64,000 nucleotides of DNA from an uncultured Roseobacter sp. (GTDB taxonomy: Bacteria > Pseudomonadota > Alphaproteobacteria > Rhodobacterales > Rhodobacteraceae), in the NCBI RefSeq assembly GCF_947492555.1, contig NZ_CANLNE010000001.1:434001-498000 (forward strand). The letters are read 5' to 3'. The notes below the pieces were generated by a model. The model had not been told where the DNA came from and searched no databases. It saw only the letters and a list, made by a program, of their open reading frames with translations. Below, piece by piece: positions 23,970 to 32,660 of the stretch (position 1 is the stretch's first letter; every line of letters begins with the position of its first letter). A program made the translations under genes and the position numbers.

Positions 23970-24806
23970 ATGGAAAAAAAATCTCTTCTCCGCCTCACCA
24001 CACTCAGCCACCCTCAGCGACTGAGCGTCTTTCGCCTGCTGATGCGGCGCTATCCAGACGAGGTGCCCGCCGGTGAAATTGCCGCAGCCCTGTCTCTCAA
24101 GGCGTCCACGACCTCCGTCTACCTCGCGGCCCTGACGGACGCGGGCCTGATCCGCCAGCACCGGCAAGGCACCTCGCTGCTGTACCGTGCCGCGCCCGGC
24201 GCAGCAGGGGAGCTGATCGATTTCCTCTTCATTGACTGCTGCCGGGGCCGACCGGAGTTGTGCCCCCCTCTCGCCAAAGGAGCACCAAAGATGACCGACA
24301 CCCGCTACAATGTTCTCTTCATCTGCACAGGCAATTCCGCCCGCTCGATCTTTGCCGAAACCATTCTGCGCGATCTGGACGGATCCCGGTTCAACGCCTA
24401 TTCCGCCGGCACGCTGCCGACGTCCGAGTTGAACCCGCTGGCGGTGGAGATGCTGATCTCCAAGGGGCATGACACATCGACGTTACGATCCAAGCATACG
24501 TCGGAGTTTCAAAGCCCCGAGAGCCCGCGCATGGATTTTGTCTTTACCGTCTGCAATCAGGCCGCCAACGAGGAGTGTCCCTCCTGGGAGGGTCAGCCAA
24601 TCAGCGGTCATTGGGGTCTGCCCGATCCGGTCAAGGCCAGTGGCAGCCTCGCCGAACGTCGGCTCGCCTTTCAACAGACCTATGGCGCGCTGCGCAACCG
24701 GCTGAAGGCCTTTGCCGCGCTGCCCATCAGCACGCTGGATGCCATTTCACTGCAAGCCGCCATAGATGATCTTGGCGCGGACCACCTGGAAGGAACCCCT
24801 GCATGA
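23970..24806 (+). CDS. ArsR repressor-ArsC arsenate reductase fusion
   Basis: 278 residues. Residues 1-100 are an ArsR-type winged helix ([49 protein letters not shown]), with a candidate As(III) site C90-C91-x6-C98. Residues 111-260 are a low-molecular-weight phosphatase-type arsenate reductase with P-loop C119-TGNSA-R125-S. The two parts are joined in frame with no stop. An internal ATG at 24291 (Met108) sits 8 nt after AAAGGAG, so a free ArsC could also be made. The start at 23970 directly follows a palindromic operator. The downstream genes GAPDH and arsJ are coupled by ATGA overlaps. Confidence 0.9.
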   Translation: MEKKSLLRLTTLSHPQRLSVFRLLMRRYPDEVPAGEIAAALSLKASTTSVYLAALTDAGLIRQHRQGTSLLYRAAPGAAGELIDFLFIDCCRGRPELCPPLAKGAPKMTDTRYNVLFICTGNSARSIFAETILRDLDGSRFNAYSAGTLPTSELNPLAVEMLISKGHDTSTLRSKHTSEFQSPESPRMDFVFTVCNQAANEECPSWEGQPISGHWGLPDPVKASGSLAERRLAFQQTYGALRNRLKAFAALPISTLDAISLQAAIDDLGADHLEGTPA

Positions 24807-25801
24807 CCACTTATGCCCTCAATGGCCTGGGCCGCATCGGCAAACTGGCACTGCGCCCCCTGCTGGAGCGTGGCGCAAAGATCGCCTGGATCAACGATGC
24901 GGTGGGCGATTCAGCCATGCACGCGCATCTGCTGGAATTCGACACGGTGCACGGGCGCTGGCCAGCGGATTTCGCCGCCGATGAGGACAGTATCACCATT
25001 GACCGCATCCGGCTGCCGGTGCACGGCGAGACCGATCTGGCAGCCCTGCCGCTGGACGGTGTGGATGTGGTGATCGACTGCACCGGTGTCTTCAAGACCG
25101 AAGCCACCCTTGCGCCCTATTTCGCCGCGGGCGTGAAAAAAGTCGTCGTCTCCGCACCGGTCAAGGACGGGCCAACCGCCAATATCGTCTATGGCGTGAA
25201 CCACGACGTCTATGATCCAGCGCAGCACCAGATCGTGACAGCGGCCAGCTGCACGACCAACTGCATCGCGCCGGTGGTCAAGGTCGTGCACGAAAACCTC
25301 GGTATCAAACATGGCTCGATCACCACCATCCACGATGTCACCAACACACAGACCATCGTGGACCGCCCCGCCAAGGACCTCCGCCGCGCACGATCTGCAC
25401 TGAATTCACTGATCCCCACCACCACGGGCAGCGCTACAGCGATCACGCTGATCTACCCGGAACTGACGGGCCGCCTGAACGGTCATGCCGTGCGGGTGCC
25501 GCTGCTGAACGCCTCGCTGACGGATTGTGTCTTTGAGCTTGAGCGGGAAACGACGGTCGAGGAAGTGAACGGGTTGTTCAAGGCGGCTGCACAGGGGGAC
25601 CTCAAAGGCATTCTGGGCTATGAAACCCGCCCGCTGGTCAGCACCGATTACACCAACGACCCGCGCTCCGGGATCGTGGACGCGCCCTCGACCATGGTGG
25701 TGAATGGCACCCAGCTGAAAGTCTACGTCTGGTATGACAACGAATGGGGCTATGCCAACCGGCTGGCGGATGTGGCCTTCATGGTCGGCGCTTCCCTATG
25801 A
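24803..25801 (+). CDS. ArsJ-associated glyceraldehyde-3-phosphate dehydrogenase
   Basis: 332 residues with the GAPDH fold: NAD-binding [13 protein letters not shown] at residues 8-20 and catalytic Cys150 in AASCTTNC, the arginine-rich substrate region [20 protein letters not shown] after it. In ars operons with ArsJ this enzyme uses arsenate in place of phosphate to make 1-arseno-3-phosphoglycerate, which ArsJ exports (established pathway). The gene overlaps both the arsR-arsC fusion and arsJ by ATGA, which supports that specialised role over a glycolytic one. Confidence 0.9.
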   Translation: MTTYALNGLGRIGKLALRPLLERGAKIAWINDAVGDSAMHAHLLEFDTVHGRWPADFAADEDSITIDRIRLPVHGETDLAALPLDGVDVVIDCTGVFKTEATLAPYFAAGVKKVVVSAPVKDGPTANIVYGVNHDVYDPAQHQIVTAASCTTNCIAPVVKVVHENLGIKHGSITTIHDVTNTQTIVDRPAKDLRRARSALNSLIPTTTGSATAITLIYPELTGRLNGHAVRVPLLNASLTDCVFELERETTVEEVNGLFKAAAQGDLKGILGYETRPLVSTDYTNDPRSGIVDAPSTMVVNGTQLKVYVWYDNEWGYANRLADVAFMVGASL

Positions 25802-27072
25802 GCGCCCCGCATGCAGGTGCGGCCTATGTGGCAGTGACGGCGGCCTATTGGGCCTTCATGCTGACCGATGGCGCGCTGCGCATGCTGGTGCTGCTGCACT
25901 TTCACACGCTGGGGTTTTCGCCGGTGCAACTGGCCTATCTCTTCGTGCTCTACGAGGTCGCGGGCGTGGTCACCAACCTCAGCGCGGGCTGGATCGCGGC
26001 GCGGTTTGGGCTGACCTCGACACTCTATGCGGGACTTGCGCTGCAGGTCGGCGCGCTGGTGGCCCTGGCGCAGCTTGACCCGAGCTGGACGGTTGCCGCT
26101 TCTGTGGTCTTTGTGATGGCGGTGCAAGGCGCCTCAGGCGTCGCCAAGGACCTCTCAAAGATGAGCGCGAAATCCGCCGTTAAACTGCTGGCCCCGGCCG
26201 AACAGGGAGGGCTCTTTCGCTGGGTGGCGCTGCTGACCGGCTCCAAGAATGCGGTGAAGGGCCTCGGCTTTCTGACCGGCGCGGTGCTGCTGGGCCTCGT
26301 CGGCCTTAAAATCGCCGTGCTGGGCATGGCGGCGGTGGTGGCGCTGATCCTGCTTGTGATCGTCGTGAAAATGCCCGCGGGGCTGCCCACGGGTCGCAAG
26401 GACGCGAAATTCCGCGAGGTTTTCTCCAAGAACGCCAATGTCAACTGGCTGAGCTTTGCGCGCGTCTTCCTCTTTGCCGCGCGCGATGTCTGGTTCGTGG
26501 TCGGCATCCCGATCTATTTCTACGCGGTGCTCTCCGATGGCACGGAGGCAGGCAACCGGGCCGCCTTCTTCACCATTGGCAGTTTCATGGCCCTCTGGAT
26601 CATCCTCTACGGGGCGGTCCAGGCCGCAGCCCCGAAACTGCTGAAAGCCAAGGCGCGCCCGGAGGCTGACATCATCCGCGAGGCTCGCAATTGGGTCGCG
26701 GCACTGGTCATCATTCCGGCAGGCCTCGCACTGCTGACCTACATCACGCCGGAACCCACCGGCTGGCTGACGGCCACGCTGATCGGCGGGCTTTTGATAT
26801 TCGGCGCGCTTTTTGCGGTCAATTCAGCGCTGCATTCCTATCTCATCCTCGCCTTCAGCACGGGCGAACGGGTCACGATGGATGTGGGGTTCTACTATAT
26901 GGCCAATGCCGCCGGGCGCCTGCTGGGCACGGTGCTGTCGGGGGCCAGCTATCAGATCGGCGGCCTGCCGCTCTGTCTGGGAACGGCCGCCGCGCTGCTT
27001 GCGCTCAGCACGTTCGGCGCAGGCCGTCTGAGGGCCTCGGAAAGCGGTCAATTCGCCGAGGGCAATGCCTAA
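25798..27072 (+). CDS. arsJ: Organoarsenical (1-arseno-3-phosphoglycerate) efflux MFS transporter ArsJ
   Basis: 424 residues with about eleven to twelve membrane helices of the major facilitator type. Distinctive ArsJ segments include [27 protein letters not shown] at the N-terminus and [23 protein letters not shown] in the middle. The ATG at 25798 overlaps the GAPDH stop; the upstream open frame lies within GAPDH. It completes an arsenate-resistance route: GAPDH forms the unstable arseno-ester, ArsJ expels it, and ArsC reduces residual arsenate. The 3' end overlaps the convergent Tag-like gene by 4 bp. Confidence 0.9.
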   Translation: MSAPHAGAAYVAVTAAYWAFMLTDGALRMLVLLHFHTLGFSPVQLAYLFVLYEVAGVVTNLSAGWIAARFGLTSTLYAGLALQVGALVALAQLDPSWTVAASVVFVMAVQGASGVAKDLSKMSAKSAVKLLAPAEQGGLFRWVALLTGSKNAVKGLGFLTGAVLLGLVGLKIAVLGMAAVVALILLVIVVKMPAGLPTGRKDAKFREVFSKNANVNWLSFARVFLFAARDVWFVVGIPIYFYAVLSDGTEAGNRAAFFTIGSFMALWIILYGAVQAAAPKLLKAKARPEADIIREARNWVAALVIIPAGLALLTYITPEPTGWLTATLIGGLLIFGALFAVNSALHSYLILAFSTGERVTMDVGFYYMANAAGRLLGTVLSGASYQIGGLPLCLGTAAALLALSTFGAGRLRASESGQFAEGNA

Positions 27073-27737
27073 CCGGTACTGGTGGCCAAGATCCGGCTGA
27101 TCTCTTTCAACGACCGTCCGGAGGCGTGGTGCCACGTCGAAAATGCTTCCTGCACTGCGGTCATGGCCCCTTTGGACGTTGGCGGTTTGTCGATCACCCC
27201 TTCGGCAATCAACCGGGTGACCACGTCCTGGGACAGGATGTAACCGTCCACCCCCATGAACCGCAGGAAGTACTGCCCCGACGTCCCACCGAGCCGTGTC
27301 CCTTCGGACTTGAGATGTGCCAGCAGCCCCGAAAAATCATCCACGCCCCAGCTTGCAACAAAAGCCCCAAAGCTGCCATGCGCATCGGCTTGCGCCCGCA
27401 CATAGACCGCGTTTTCCTGCACGGCGCGGATTTTCGGCCCGTGACGCACGATTGAGGTATCGGTGATCAGCGCATCGAACCAATCGTCATCCATCATGGA
27501 ACACACACCCGGATCGAACCCCTTGAACGCGGTTTCAAACCCCGGCCACATTGCCTCCACGACCTTCCAGTTGAAACCGGCATTGAAGATCGCGCGCGAC
27601 ATGGCGGCCAGCCAGCGGTCATCCGAGGTCGCTGCCAACTGGTCCGCCGTCTTGGCAGGCTCAAAGCCTTCGAAGATCGCCGCTTCGGACCCTTTTCGTT
27701 CAACGCTGATCGCCAATATCTCTTCCAGGGTGCGCAT
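27069..27737 (-). CDS. DNA-3-methyladenine glycosylase I-like protein
   Basis: 222 residues. The segment FNAGFNWKVVEAMWPGFETAFKGFDP followed by DDDWFDALITDTSIVRHGPKIRAVQENAVYV matches the helix-hairpin-helix core of Tag-type glycosylases, which excise 3-methyladenine from alkylated DNA. It is about 30 residues longer at the N-terminus than E. coli Tag, and the Cys/His residues that bind zinc in Tag (CxW near the N-terminus and the C-terminal HxxxC) are not visible, so it belongs to a divergent subgroup. It converges on arsJ with a 4-bp overlap and has no operon partner. Confidence 0.78.
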   Translation of the reverse strand: MRTLEEILAISVERKGSEAAIFEGFEPAKTADQLAATSDDRWLAAMSRAIFNAGFNWKVVEAMWPGFETAFKGFDPGVCSMMDDDWFDALITDTSIVRHGPKIRAVQENAVYVRAQADAHGSFGAFVASWGVDDFSGLLAHLKSEGTRLGGTSGQYFLRFMGVDGYILSQDVVTRLIAEGVIDKPPTSKGAMTAVQEAFSTWHHASGRSLKEISRILATSTG

Positions 27738-27803
27738 ATGATCCTCCTTCTCGCTGGCGCATCAGTCTAGCCCCGCCGATGCACCCGCGAAATGCCCATT
27801 GTG

Positions 27804-27882
27804 GCACAGGCGCCTGTGCAAAAATCACGCCCCCGGCAGCATGCCTCGGTCGCGGCCCCTTGCAACCCCCCTGCCTGTGCAA
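27804..27882. promoter_or_regulatory. Palindrome and repeated half-site upstream of modABC
   Basis: GCACAGGCGCCTGTGC (27804-27819) is a perfect 16-bp palindrome. The sequence GCCTGTGCAA, which includes one half, occurs at 27812-27821 and again at 27873-27882, 61 bp apart. The region lies between the divergent tag-like gene and modA. It does not resemble the ModE/MopA box that I know from Rhodobacter, and no Moco riboswitch fold is evident. Confidence 0.45.
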
Positions 27883-27956
27883 GAATGTAGCCCCATGATC
27901 CGAAGGCTCACGAATAAGATTGCGTACGCGGCTCGCCCGACGTGGCGAGAGGCCGA

Positions 27957-28724
27957 ATGATGCGGTTCTTGCTGATCTGCGCGCTCTGTCTCATCGCTTT
28001 CGGTCTTGCACCTGCGCGCGCGGAACAAATCACGGTTTTTGCCGCTGCCAGTCTGAAAACGGCGTTGGACGAGATCACAGCGGGTTTTATCGAAGAGACG
28101 GACTATAGCGTATCGCTGTCCTATGCGGGCAGCTCCCTTCTTGCACGCCAGATTTCACAGGGCGCGCCTGCGAATGTCTTCATCTCCGCAAACCGCGCGT
28201 GGATGGATTGGCTGGAGGCACAACAGGCCCTGGCCCCGGAGACCCGCGGGGAGTTCATCGGCAACCGGCTTGTGTTGATCGCCCATGGCGCGGAGGCGGC
28301 CCCGCTGACGTTGACCCGAGAAACCCTTGCCGATCGTCTGGGTGCCGCACGTATCGCAACGGCGCTGGTCGAGGCGGTGCCCGCCGGCATCTACGCCAAG
28401 GCCGCCCTGTCGCATTTTGAGCTGTGGGACGCACTGTCCCCTCAGATCGTACAAACCGACAATGCGCGCACAGCACTGGCGCTGGTCGCTGCTGGTGAAG
28501 CGCCGTTTGGGATCGTCTATGCCACCGATGCGCAGGCCGAGCCACGGGTGAGCGTCCTTGCGCTCTTCCCGCCCGAAAGCCATCCGGTGATACGTTATCC
28601 GGCGGCCCTTCTTGAGGCGCGCGCATCACCGGCAGCGCAGGCTTTCCTCAATCATCTGACCACAGCCCCTGCGCGTCAGGTTTTTGAAAATCAGGGTTTT
28701 ACCCTGCTGAGGGCCGCCCCGTGA
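27957..28724 (+). CDS. modA: Molybdate ABC transporter substrate-binding protein
   Basis: 255 residues with a Sec signal (FLLICALCLIAFGLAPARA). The mature N-terminus EQITVFAAASLKTALDEITAGFIEETDY is diagnostic for ModA, with the Ser/Ala residues that ligate molybdate, and SLSYAGSSLLARQISQGAPANVFISAN follows. ATG 27957 follows GAGAGG; a second ATG at 27960 is also possible. The stop overlaps the modB GTG start. It captures molybdate in the periplasm. The regulatory region contains a perfect palindrome instead of a recognisable ModE box. Confidence 0.93.
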   Translation: MMRFLLICALCLIAFGLAPARAEQITVFAAASLKTALDEITAGFIEETDYSVSLSYAGSSLLARQISQGAPANVFISANRAWMDWLEAQQALAPETRGEFIGNRLVLIAHGAEAAPLTLTRETLADRLGAARIATALVEAVPAGIYAKAALSHFELWDALSPQIVQTDNARTALALVAAGEAPFGIVYATDAQAEPRVSVLALFPPESHPVIRYPAALLEARASPAAQAFLNHLTTAPARQVFENQGFTLLRAAP

Positions 28725-29416
28725 CAGAATGGCTCGGCCCCGACGAATGGCGCGCCGTTGCGCTTTCCCTGAATGTGTCCTTCTGGGCAACGCTCCTGAG
28801 CCTGCCCGTTGGCCTGTGGGTCGCCTATGTCCTGGCGCGCTATGAGTTCCGCGGCAAACAGCTGCTGAACGGGCTGGTGCATTTACCGTTGATCCTGCCG
28901 CCCGTGGTGACGGGGTATCTGCTGCTGGCCACCTTCGGCACGCAGGGGCCAGTGGGGCGTCTTCTGGAACCTTTCGGCATTGTGCTCGCCTTCCGCTGGA
29001 CCGGGGCAGCCCTTGCGGCAGCCGTCATGGCCTTTCCACTGATGGTGCGGGCCATGCGCCTGTCGATCGAGGCGGTGGACCCAAAGCTGGAAGAAGCCGC
29101 CGCCACCCTCGGTGCGTCGCGGGTCTGGGTGTTTCTGACCGTCACCCTGCCCCTGATCCTGCCGGGCGTGATCGCAGGCGCGGTGCTTGCCTTTGCCAAG
29201 GCCATGGGAGAGTTCGGCGCCACCATCACCTTTGTCTCCAACATCCCCGGCCAGACGCAAACGGTGCCCTCGGCCATCTATGCCTTCCTGCAGGTGCCGG
29301 GCGGTGAAACCTCGGCCTGGCGGCTGGTGATCATCTCGATCATCGTGGCGATGAGCGCGCTGCTGCTTTCAGAAGCACTCGCGCGCCGGGCCGCCAGAAA
29401 GGTGCAGGGCACATGA
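28721..29416 (+). CDS. modB: Molybdate ABC transporter permease
   Basis: 231 residues with five to six membrane helices. PLILPPVVTGYLLLATFGTQGPVG and the EAA loop EEAAATLGASRVWVFLTVTLPLILPGVIAGAVLAFAKAMGEFGATITF are typical of ModB. It uses a GTG start that overlaps the modA stop (GTGA), and its own stop overlaps modC (ATGA). It forms the channel for molybdate import. Confidence 0.93.
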   Translation: MTEWLGPDEWRAVALSLNVSFWATLLSLPVGLWVAYVLARYEFRGKQLLNGLVHLPLILPPVVTGYLLLATFGTQGPVGRLLEPFGIVLAFRWTGAALAAAVMAFPLMVRAMRLSIEAVDPKLEEAAATLGASRVWVFLTVTLPLILPGVIAGAVLAFAKAMGEFGATITFVSNIPGQTQTVPSAIYAFLQVPGGETSAWRLVIISIIVAMSALLLSEALARRAARKVQGT

Positions 29417-30540
29417 CACTTTCCGTTTCGCTGCAGCACCGCCTTGGCGATTTTGATCTGGACGTCGCGTTCGAGGCGCCACCCGGCATTACCGTGCTCT
29501 TTGGCCGGTCCGGTGCGGGCAAGACGACCATCATCAACACCGTGGCTGGCCTGCTTACGCCGCAAGCGGGTCGTATCGCCAGCAATGGCACCGTGCTGCT
29601 GGACAGCACGACGGGCCGGAATCTACCGCCGCATAAGCGCAGGGTTGGCTATATCTTTCAGGAGGCGCGGCTGTTTCCGCATCTGACTGTCCGTCAAAAC
29701 CTTGGCTACGGGCGCTGGTTTGCCCCCAAAACGGTCCGGCGCGAAGATATGGCGCGCATTGTCGATTTGCTGGGCATCGGGCACCTGCTCAACCGCAGGC
29801 CCGCGGGGCTGTCGGGCGGAGAAAAGCAACGGGTTGCCATTGGTCGGGCACTGCTGGCCAGCCCACAAATCCTGCTCGCCGACGAACCGCTGGCCGCACT
29901 GGACGAACAACGCAAAGCAGAGATCCTGCCCTACTTCGAACGGCTGCGGGATGAGGTGATTGTGCCCATCCTCTACGTGAGCCACGCGGCAACGGAAGTG
30001 GCGCGGATTGCCACCACGGTCGTGGCACTAGAGGGCGGCCGCGTGGCGCGTCAGGGTCCGGCCGCGGAGGTCATGAGCGATCCGGCGATCACACCTCTTG
30101 GCGTGCGGTCCGCCGGTGCCATGCTCGACGCGCGGGTACAGGCGCATCACGCCGACGGCCTCAGCACGCTGGAAGCCGAAGGCGTGCCCCTGCTGCTGCC
30201 ACGTGTCGACAAGCCTGTAGGCGCTGCGGTGCGTGTCTGGATCGAAGCGCAGGACGTGATGTTGGCGACGAAAGAACCACGCGGCATTTCCGCCCTCAAT
30301 GTGCTTGAGACAACGGTCACGGAACTGCGCTTGGGCGCGGGTCCAGGCGTGATCGTGCAGCTGTCTTTTGGCAGGGCGTTCCTTTTGGCAAGGATTACAC
30401 GGCGGTCCGCCGAAGCGCTTGCACTGGAACCCGGCGCGCCTGTCTTTGCGGTCCTCAAGGCGATTTCCGTCGCACGTGATGCGATCAGCGACGCCCCACG
30501 GCCTCAGGTCGAAACACCTGAAAGCGCGCAGGGCAGCTAA
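29413..30540 (+). CDS. modC: Molybdate ABC transporter ATP-binding protein
   Basis: 375 residues: ATPase domain with Walker A GRSGAGKT (about 32-39), signature LSGGEKQRVAIGRAL, Walker B ILLADEP and the H-loop in VSHAATE, followed by a C-terminal TOBE (molybdopterin-binding-like) domain from about 290 (NVLETTVTELRLGAGPGVIVQLSFGRAFLLARITRRSAEAL). The TOBE domain allows molybdate feedback on the transporter. It is the last gene of modABC and converges on the ribokinase gene at 30626, with an 85-bp gap holding no clear terminator. Confidence 0.93.
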   Translation: MTLSVSLQHRLGDFDLDVAFEAPPGITVLFGRSGAGKTTIINTVAGLLTPQAGRIASNGTVLLDSTTGRNLPPHKRRVGYIFQEARLFPHLTVRQNLGYGRWFAPKTVRREDMARIVDLLGIGHLLNRRPAGLSGGEKQRVAIGRALLASPQILLADEPLAALDEQRKAEILPYFERLRDEVIVPILYVSHAATEVARIATTVVALEGGRVARQGPAAEVMSDPAITPLGVRSAGAMLDARVQAHHADGLSTLEAEGVPLLLPRVDKPVGAAVRVWIEAQDVMLATKEPRGISALNVLETTVTELRLGAGPGVIVQLSFGRAFLLARITRRSAEALALEPGAPVFAVLKAISVARDAISDAPRPQVETPESAQGS

Positions 30541-30625
30541 GACCATTTTTCAAAAAAACCGTGATGTTGTTGCGCCGAGATAGCGTGCCCGCGACGAATA
30601 ACGCACGCCATGCACTGAAACGCGT

Positions 30626-31534
30626 TTAAGCGCGCAGCAGCGCCTCCACCTCGCTGCGATCTGGCATCGACGGGGCGGTGCCGGGCCGGGTCACGGAAAT
30701 CCCGGCAGTCGCACAGCCGATCTTAACCGCCTGCAGGGGCGACTGACCTTCTGCCAGCGCCGCAGCAAACCCACCGTTGAAGGCATCCCCGGCCCCGGTT
30801 GTCTCAACCACCGGACCTGCCTTGATCGCCGGCACCAGCCCGTGACCGTCCAGATAGGCTCCACGCTCTCCCATCGTGATGATGGGTGTGCCAACGCCAA
30901 GCGCCCGAAGCGCCGCCGCCGCGCGCTTTGCATCCGCCTCCGTCTCGACCGTGATCCCGGTCAGCGCTTCGCATTCGGTTTCATTCGGCGTCACGTAGTC
31001 ACAAAGCGCCAGCATCCCTTCCGGCAGATCCGCCGCAGGTGCCGGGTTGAGGATCGTCGTCACCCCAGCAGCGCGCGCGATACCCAACGCATGCAGAGCC
31101 GCTGGCATCGGTTGTTCCAACTGCGTAATGAACACATCTGCGCTTTTGATCAGGTCCGCACGCGCATCAATATCCGCCGCGTCAATCAAGGCCGCCGCCC
31201 CCGGCGCCACGATGATGGCATTGTCGCCAGAGCTTTCCTCGACAAAGATATAGGCCGCCCCGGTATAACTCTCGCTGATCTGATCCGCATGAGGCGTCAC
31301 CCCGGCGCCAGCCCAGGTGTCGAGCGCGAGCTTGGCAAAATCATCCTGCCCAAGCTTGGAGATCATATGTGTCTCGGCACCGATGCGCGCGCAGGCCACC
31401 GCCTGATTGGAGCCCTTGCCCCCCGGCCCCAGCGCGAAGCTGTTGCCCAGAATGGTCTCGCCCATGCGCGGCATCCGATCCGCGCGATAGGACGTGTCCG
31501 CCACGAACACCCCAAGGATGACGACCTTGCCCAT
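30626..31534 (-). CDS. rbsK: Ribokinase (PfkB family)
   Basis: 302 residues. N-terminal signature GPGGKGSNQAVACARIG (about 36-52) and the C-terminal PfkB motif ETTGAGDAFNGGFAAAL with the catalytic Asp are intact. It phosphorylates ribose or a similar furanose at O5/O1 at the expense of ATP. It is 3 bp downstream of a FucU/RbsD mutarotase gene, the same pairing as RbsD-RbsK, and ends the ATPase-SGNH-FucU-ribokinase operon. Two other PfkB kinases are encoded at 44.2 and 55.4 kb, so each probably serves a different sugar route. Confidence 0.88.
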   Translation of the reverse strand: MGKVVILGVFVADTSYRADRMPRMGETILGNSFALGPGGKGSNQAVACARIGAETHMISKLGQDDFAKLALDTWAGAGVTPHADQISESYTGAAYIFVEESSGDNAIIVAPGAAALIDAADIDARADLIKSADVFITQLEQPMPAALHALGIARAAGVTTILNPAPAADLPEGMLALCDYVTPNETECEALTGITVETEADAKRAAAALRALGVGTPIITMGERGAYLDGHGLVPAIKAGPVVETTGAGDAFNGGFAAALAEGQSPLQAVKIGCATAGISVTRPGTAPSMPDRSEVEALLRA

Positions 31535-31537
31535 ACC

Positions 31538-31987
31538 TCAGCCCTCTGCCTCCGGCGGCACCACGCCCTTGCGCAGGGCAAAACAGCCGTAAAACCGCCG
31601 CTCGCCGGTCTGGATCACCGCGTAGGCCTGCTTGGCCCGGTCATAGAAGGCAAACCGCTCGATCCCCAGCATCGTGGGGCCCTCTACGGCATCCACTTCG
31701 GCCTGCACCTCCTGCATCACCGGCAGGATCGTGTCGGGCTCTCCCACCACTTCCATACGTGCGGCGGCATCCTCGACGAAGGTATCTATCGGATAGACCG
31801 ACAGAACCGCGCGCACCACCTCCGCCGCCGGGCGGTCGATGCGCAACACCTCGCCCAAGACGGTTTCCCGCGCCACGCTGTCAGAGGGGAAATTGGTATC
31901 GGCAATGATCAGATCGTCGCCATGTCCCATCGCGCGCAATGCATAGAGCACATCCGCGTTCAGGATCGGATCCAGTCCTTTGAGCAT
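31538..31987 (-). CDS. RbsD/FucU-family sugar mutarotase
   Basis: 149 residues, the length of FucU. The N-terminal signature LKGLDPILNADVLYALRAMGHGDDLIIADTNFPSDS holds the family His/Asp pair, and AYAVIQTGERRFYGCFALRKGVV closes the fold. It catalyses anomer or pyranose-furanose interconversion of an imported sugar. The ATG at 31987 was chosen because the first residues MLKGLDP match the family start; the frame is open for 25 further codons without a family match. It lies between the SGNH hydrolase and the ribokinase. Confidence 0.87.
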   Translation of the reverse strand: MLKGLDPILNADVLYALRAMGHGDDLIIADTNFPSDSVARETVLGEVLRIDRPAAEVVRAVLSVYPIDTFVEDAAARMEVVGEPDTILPVMQEVQAEVDAVEGPTMLGIERFAFYDRAKQAYAVIQTGERRFYGCFALRKGVVPPEAEG

Positions 31988-32006
31988 GTCTTGCGTCCTT
32001 CCTTTG

Positions 32007-32657
32007 TCAGTCCTTGAAAATGCGTAGCACAGCTTGCGCCATCGCGGCACCAATTGCAGCATGCGCCTCTGCCGTCAGATGGATACCATCCACCGGGTCC
32101 ACCCGAGCAACGGCGTTCACGTCAGTGAAATGCACGCCTTGCCGCTCCGCCACCGTCGCCAGCAGGTCAGGCACCAGAGCAGACTTCGCCTCCGCACCGG
32201 CAAAAATCGCGGCCAGCGCCCCGGTTTCCCGGACCACCGCCGGCGCTGCCACCAGAATCTGCGGGGCGCTGCTGCCCGGTCCGCTATCGCAAGCCATGAT
32301 ATCGCGCACAAGCCGCTGCACTCCCAGCGCGATGTCATGGGCGGACTGGTTGAACCGGGCCTTGAGATCATTGGTCCCCAGTATCACGATCACCAGATCA
32401 ATGGGGCGATGCGTCTCCAGGAGCACCGGCAGCGCAGCCTGCCCGTTTTTGTGCGACCCCTCGATGGGGTCGTCAAAAACTGCTGTGCGGCCAGGGTGAC
32501 CTTCCGCGACAACATCCCAGTCCGGACCAAGACCCTCCGCCATGCAGCTGGGCCAGCGCATCTCCTTCGGCAGCCGCCGCCGATCCTCGGCGAAGCGCAT
32601 CGCACAGGTCCCATGGGTATTGCTGTCCCCGAAACAAAGAACGGTGCGCGGCGACAT
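32007..32657 (-). CDS. SGNH/GDSL-family hydrolase
   Basis: 216 residues with the full block set of the SGNH superfamily: block I FGDSNTHG (nucleophile Ser11), block III LGTNDLK, and block V VDGIHLTAEAH (catalytic Asp/His). No signal peptide is present, so it acts in the cytoplasm on an imported substrate. A carbohydrate esterase or arylesterase role is likely given the sugar-ABC operon; the esters could be acetyl groups on sugars. It is 3 bp downstream of the ABC ATPase gene. Confidence 0.87.
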   Translation of the reverse strand: MSPRTVLCFGDSNTHGTCAMRFAEDRRRLPKEMRWPSCMAEGLGPDWDVVAEGHPGRTAVFDDPIEGSHKNGQAALPVLLETHRPIDLVIVILGTNDLKARFNQSAHDIALGVQRLVRDIMACDSGPGSSAPQILVAAPAVVRETGALAAIFAGAEAKSALVPDLLATVAERQGVHFTDVNAVARVDPVDGIHLTAEAHAAIGAAMAQAVLRIFKD

Positions 32658-32660
32658 CGC

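Noticed and set aside
27738-27956. Possible Moco riboswitch or ModE box before modABC
   Set aside because: Looked for the conserved stems and the ModE/MopA box; only an unrelated perfect palindrome was found, reported separately.
30618-30627. AAACGCGTTT palindrome, also at 57991-58000
   Set aside because: One copy spans the ribokinase stop codon and the other lies in an unannotated gap; neither is near a promoter, and a 10-bp palindrome of this composition can occur by chance.
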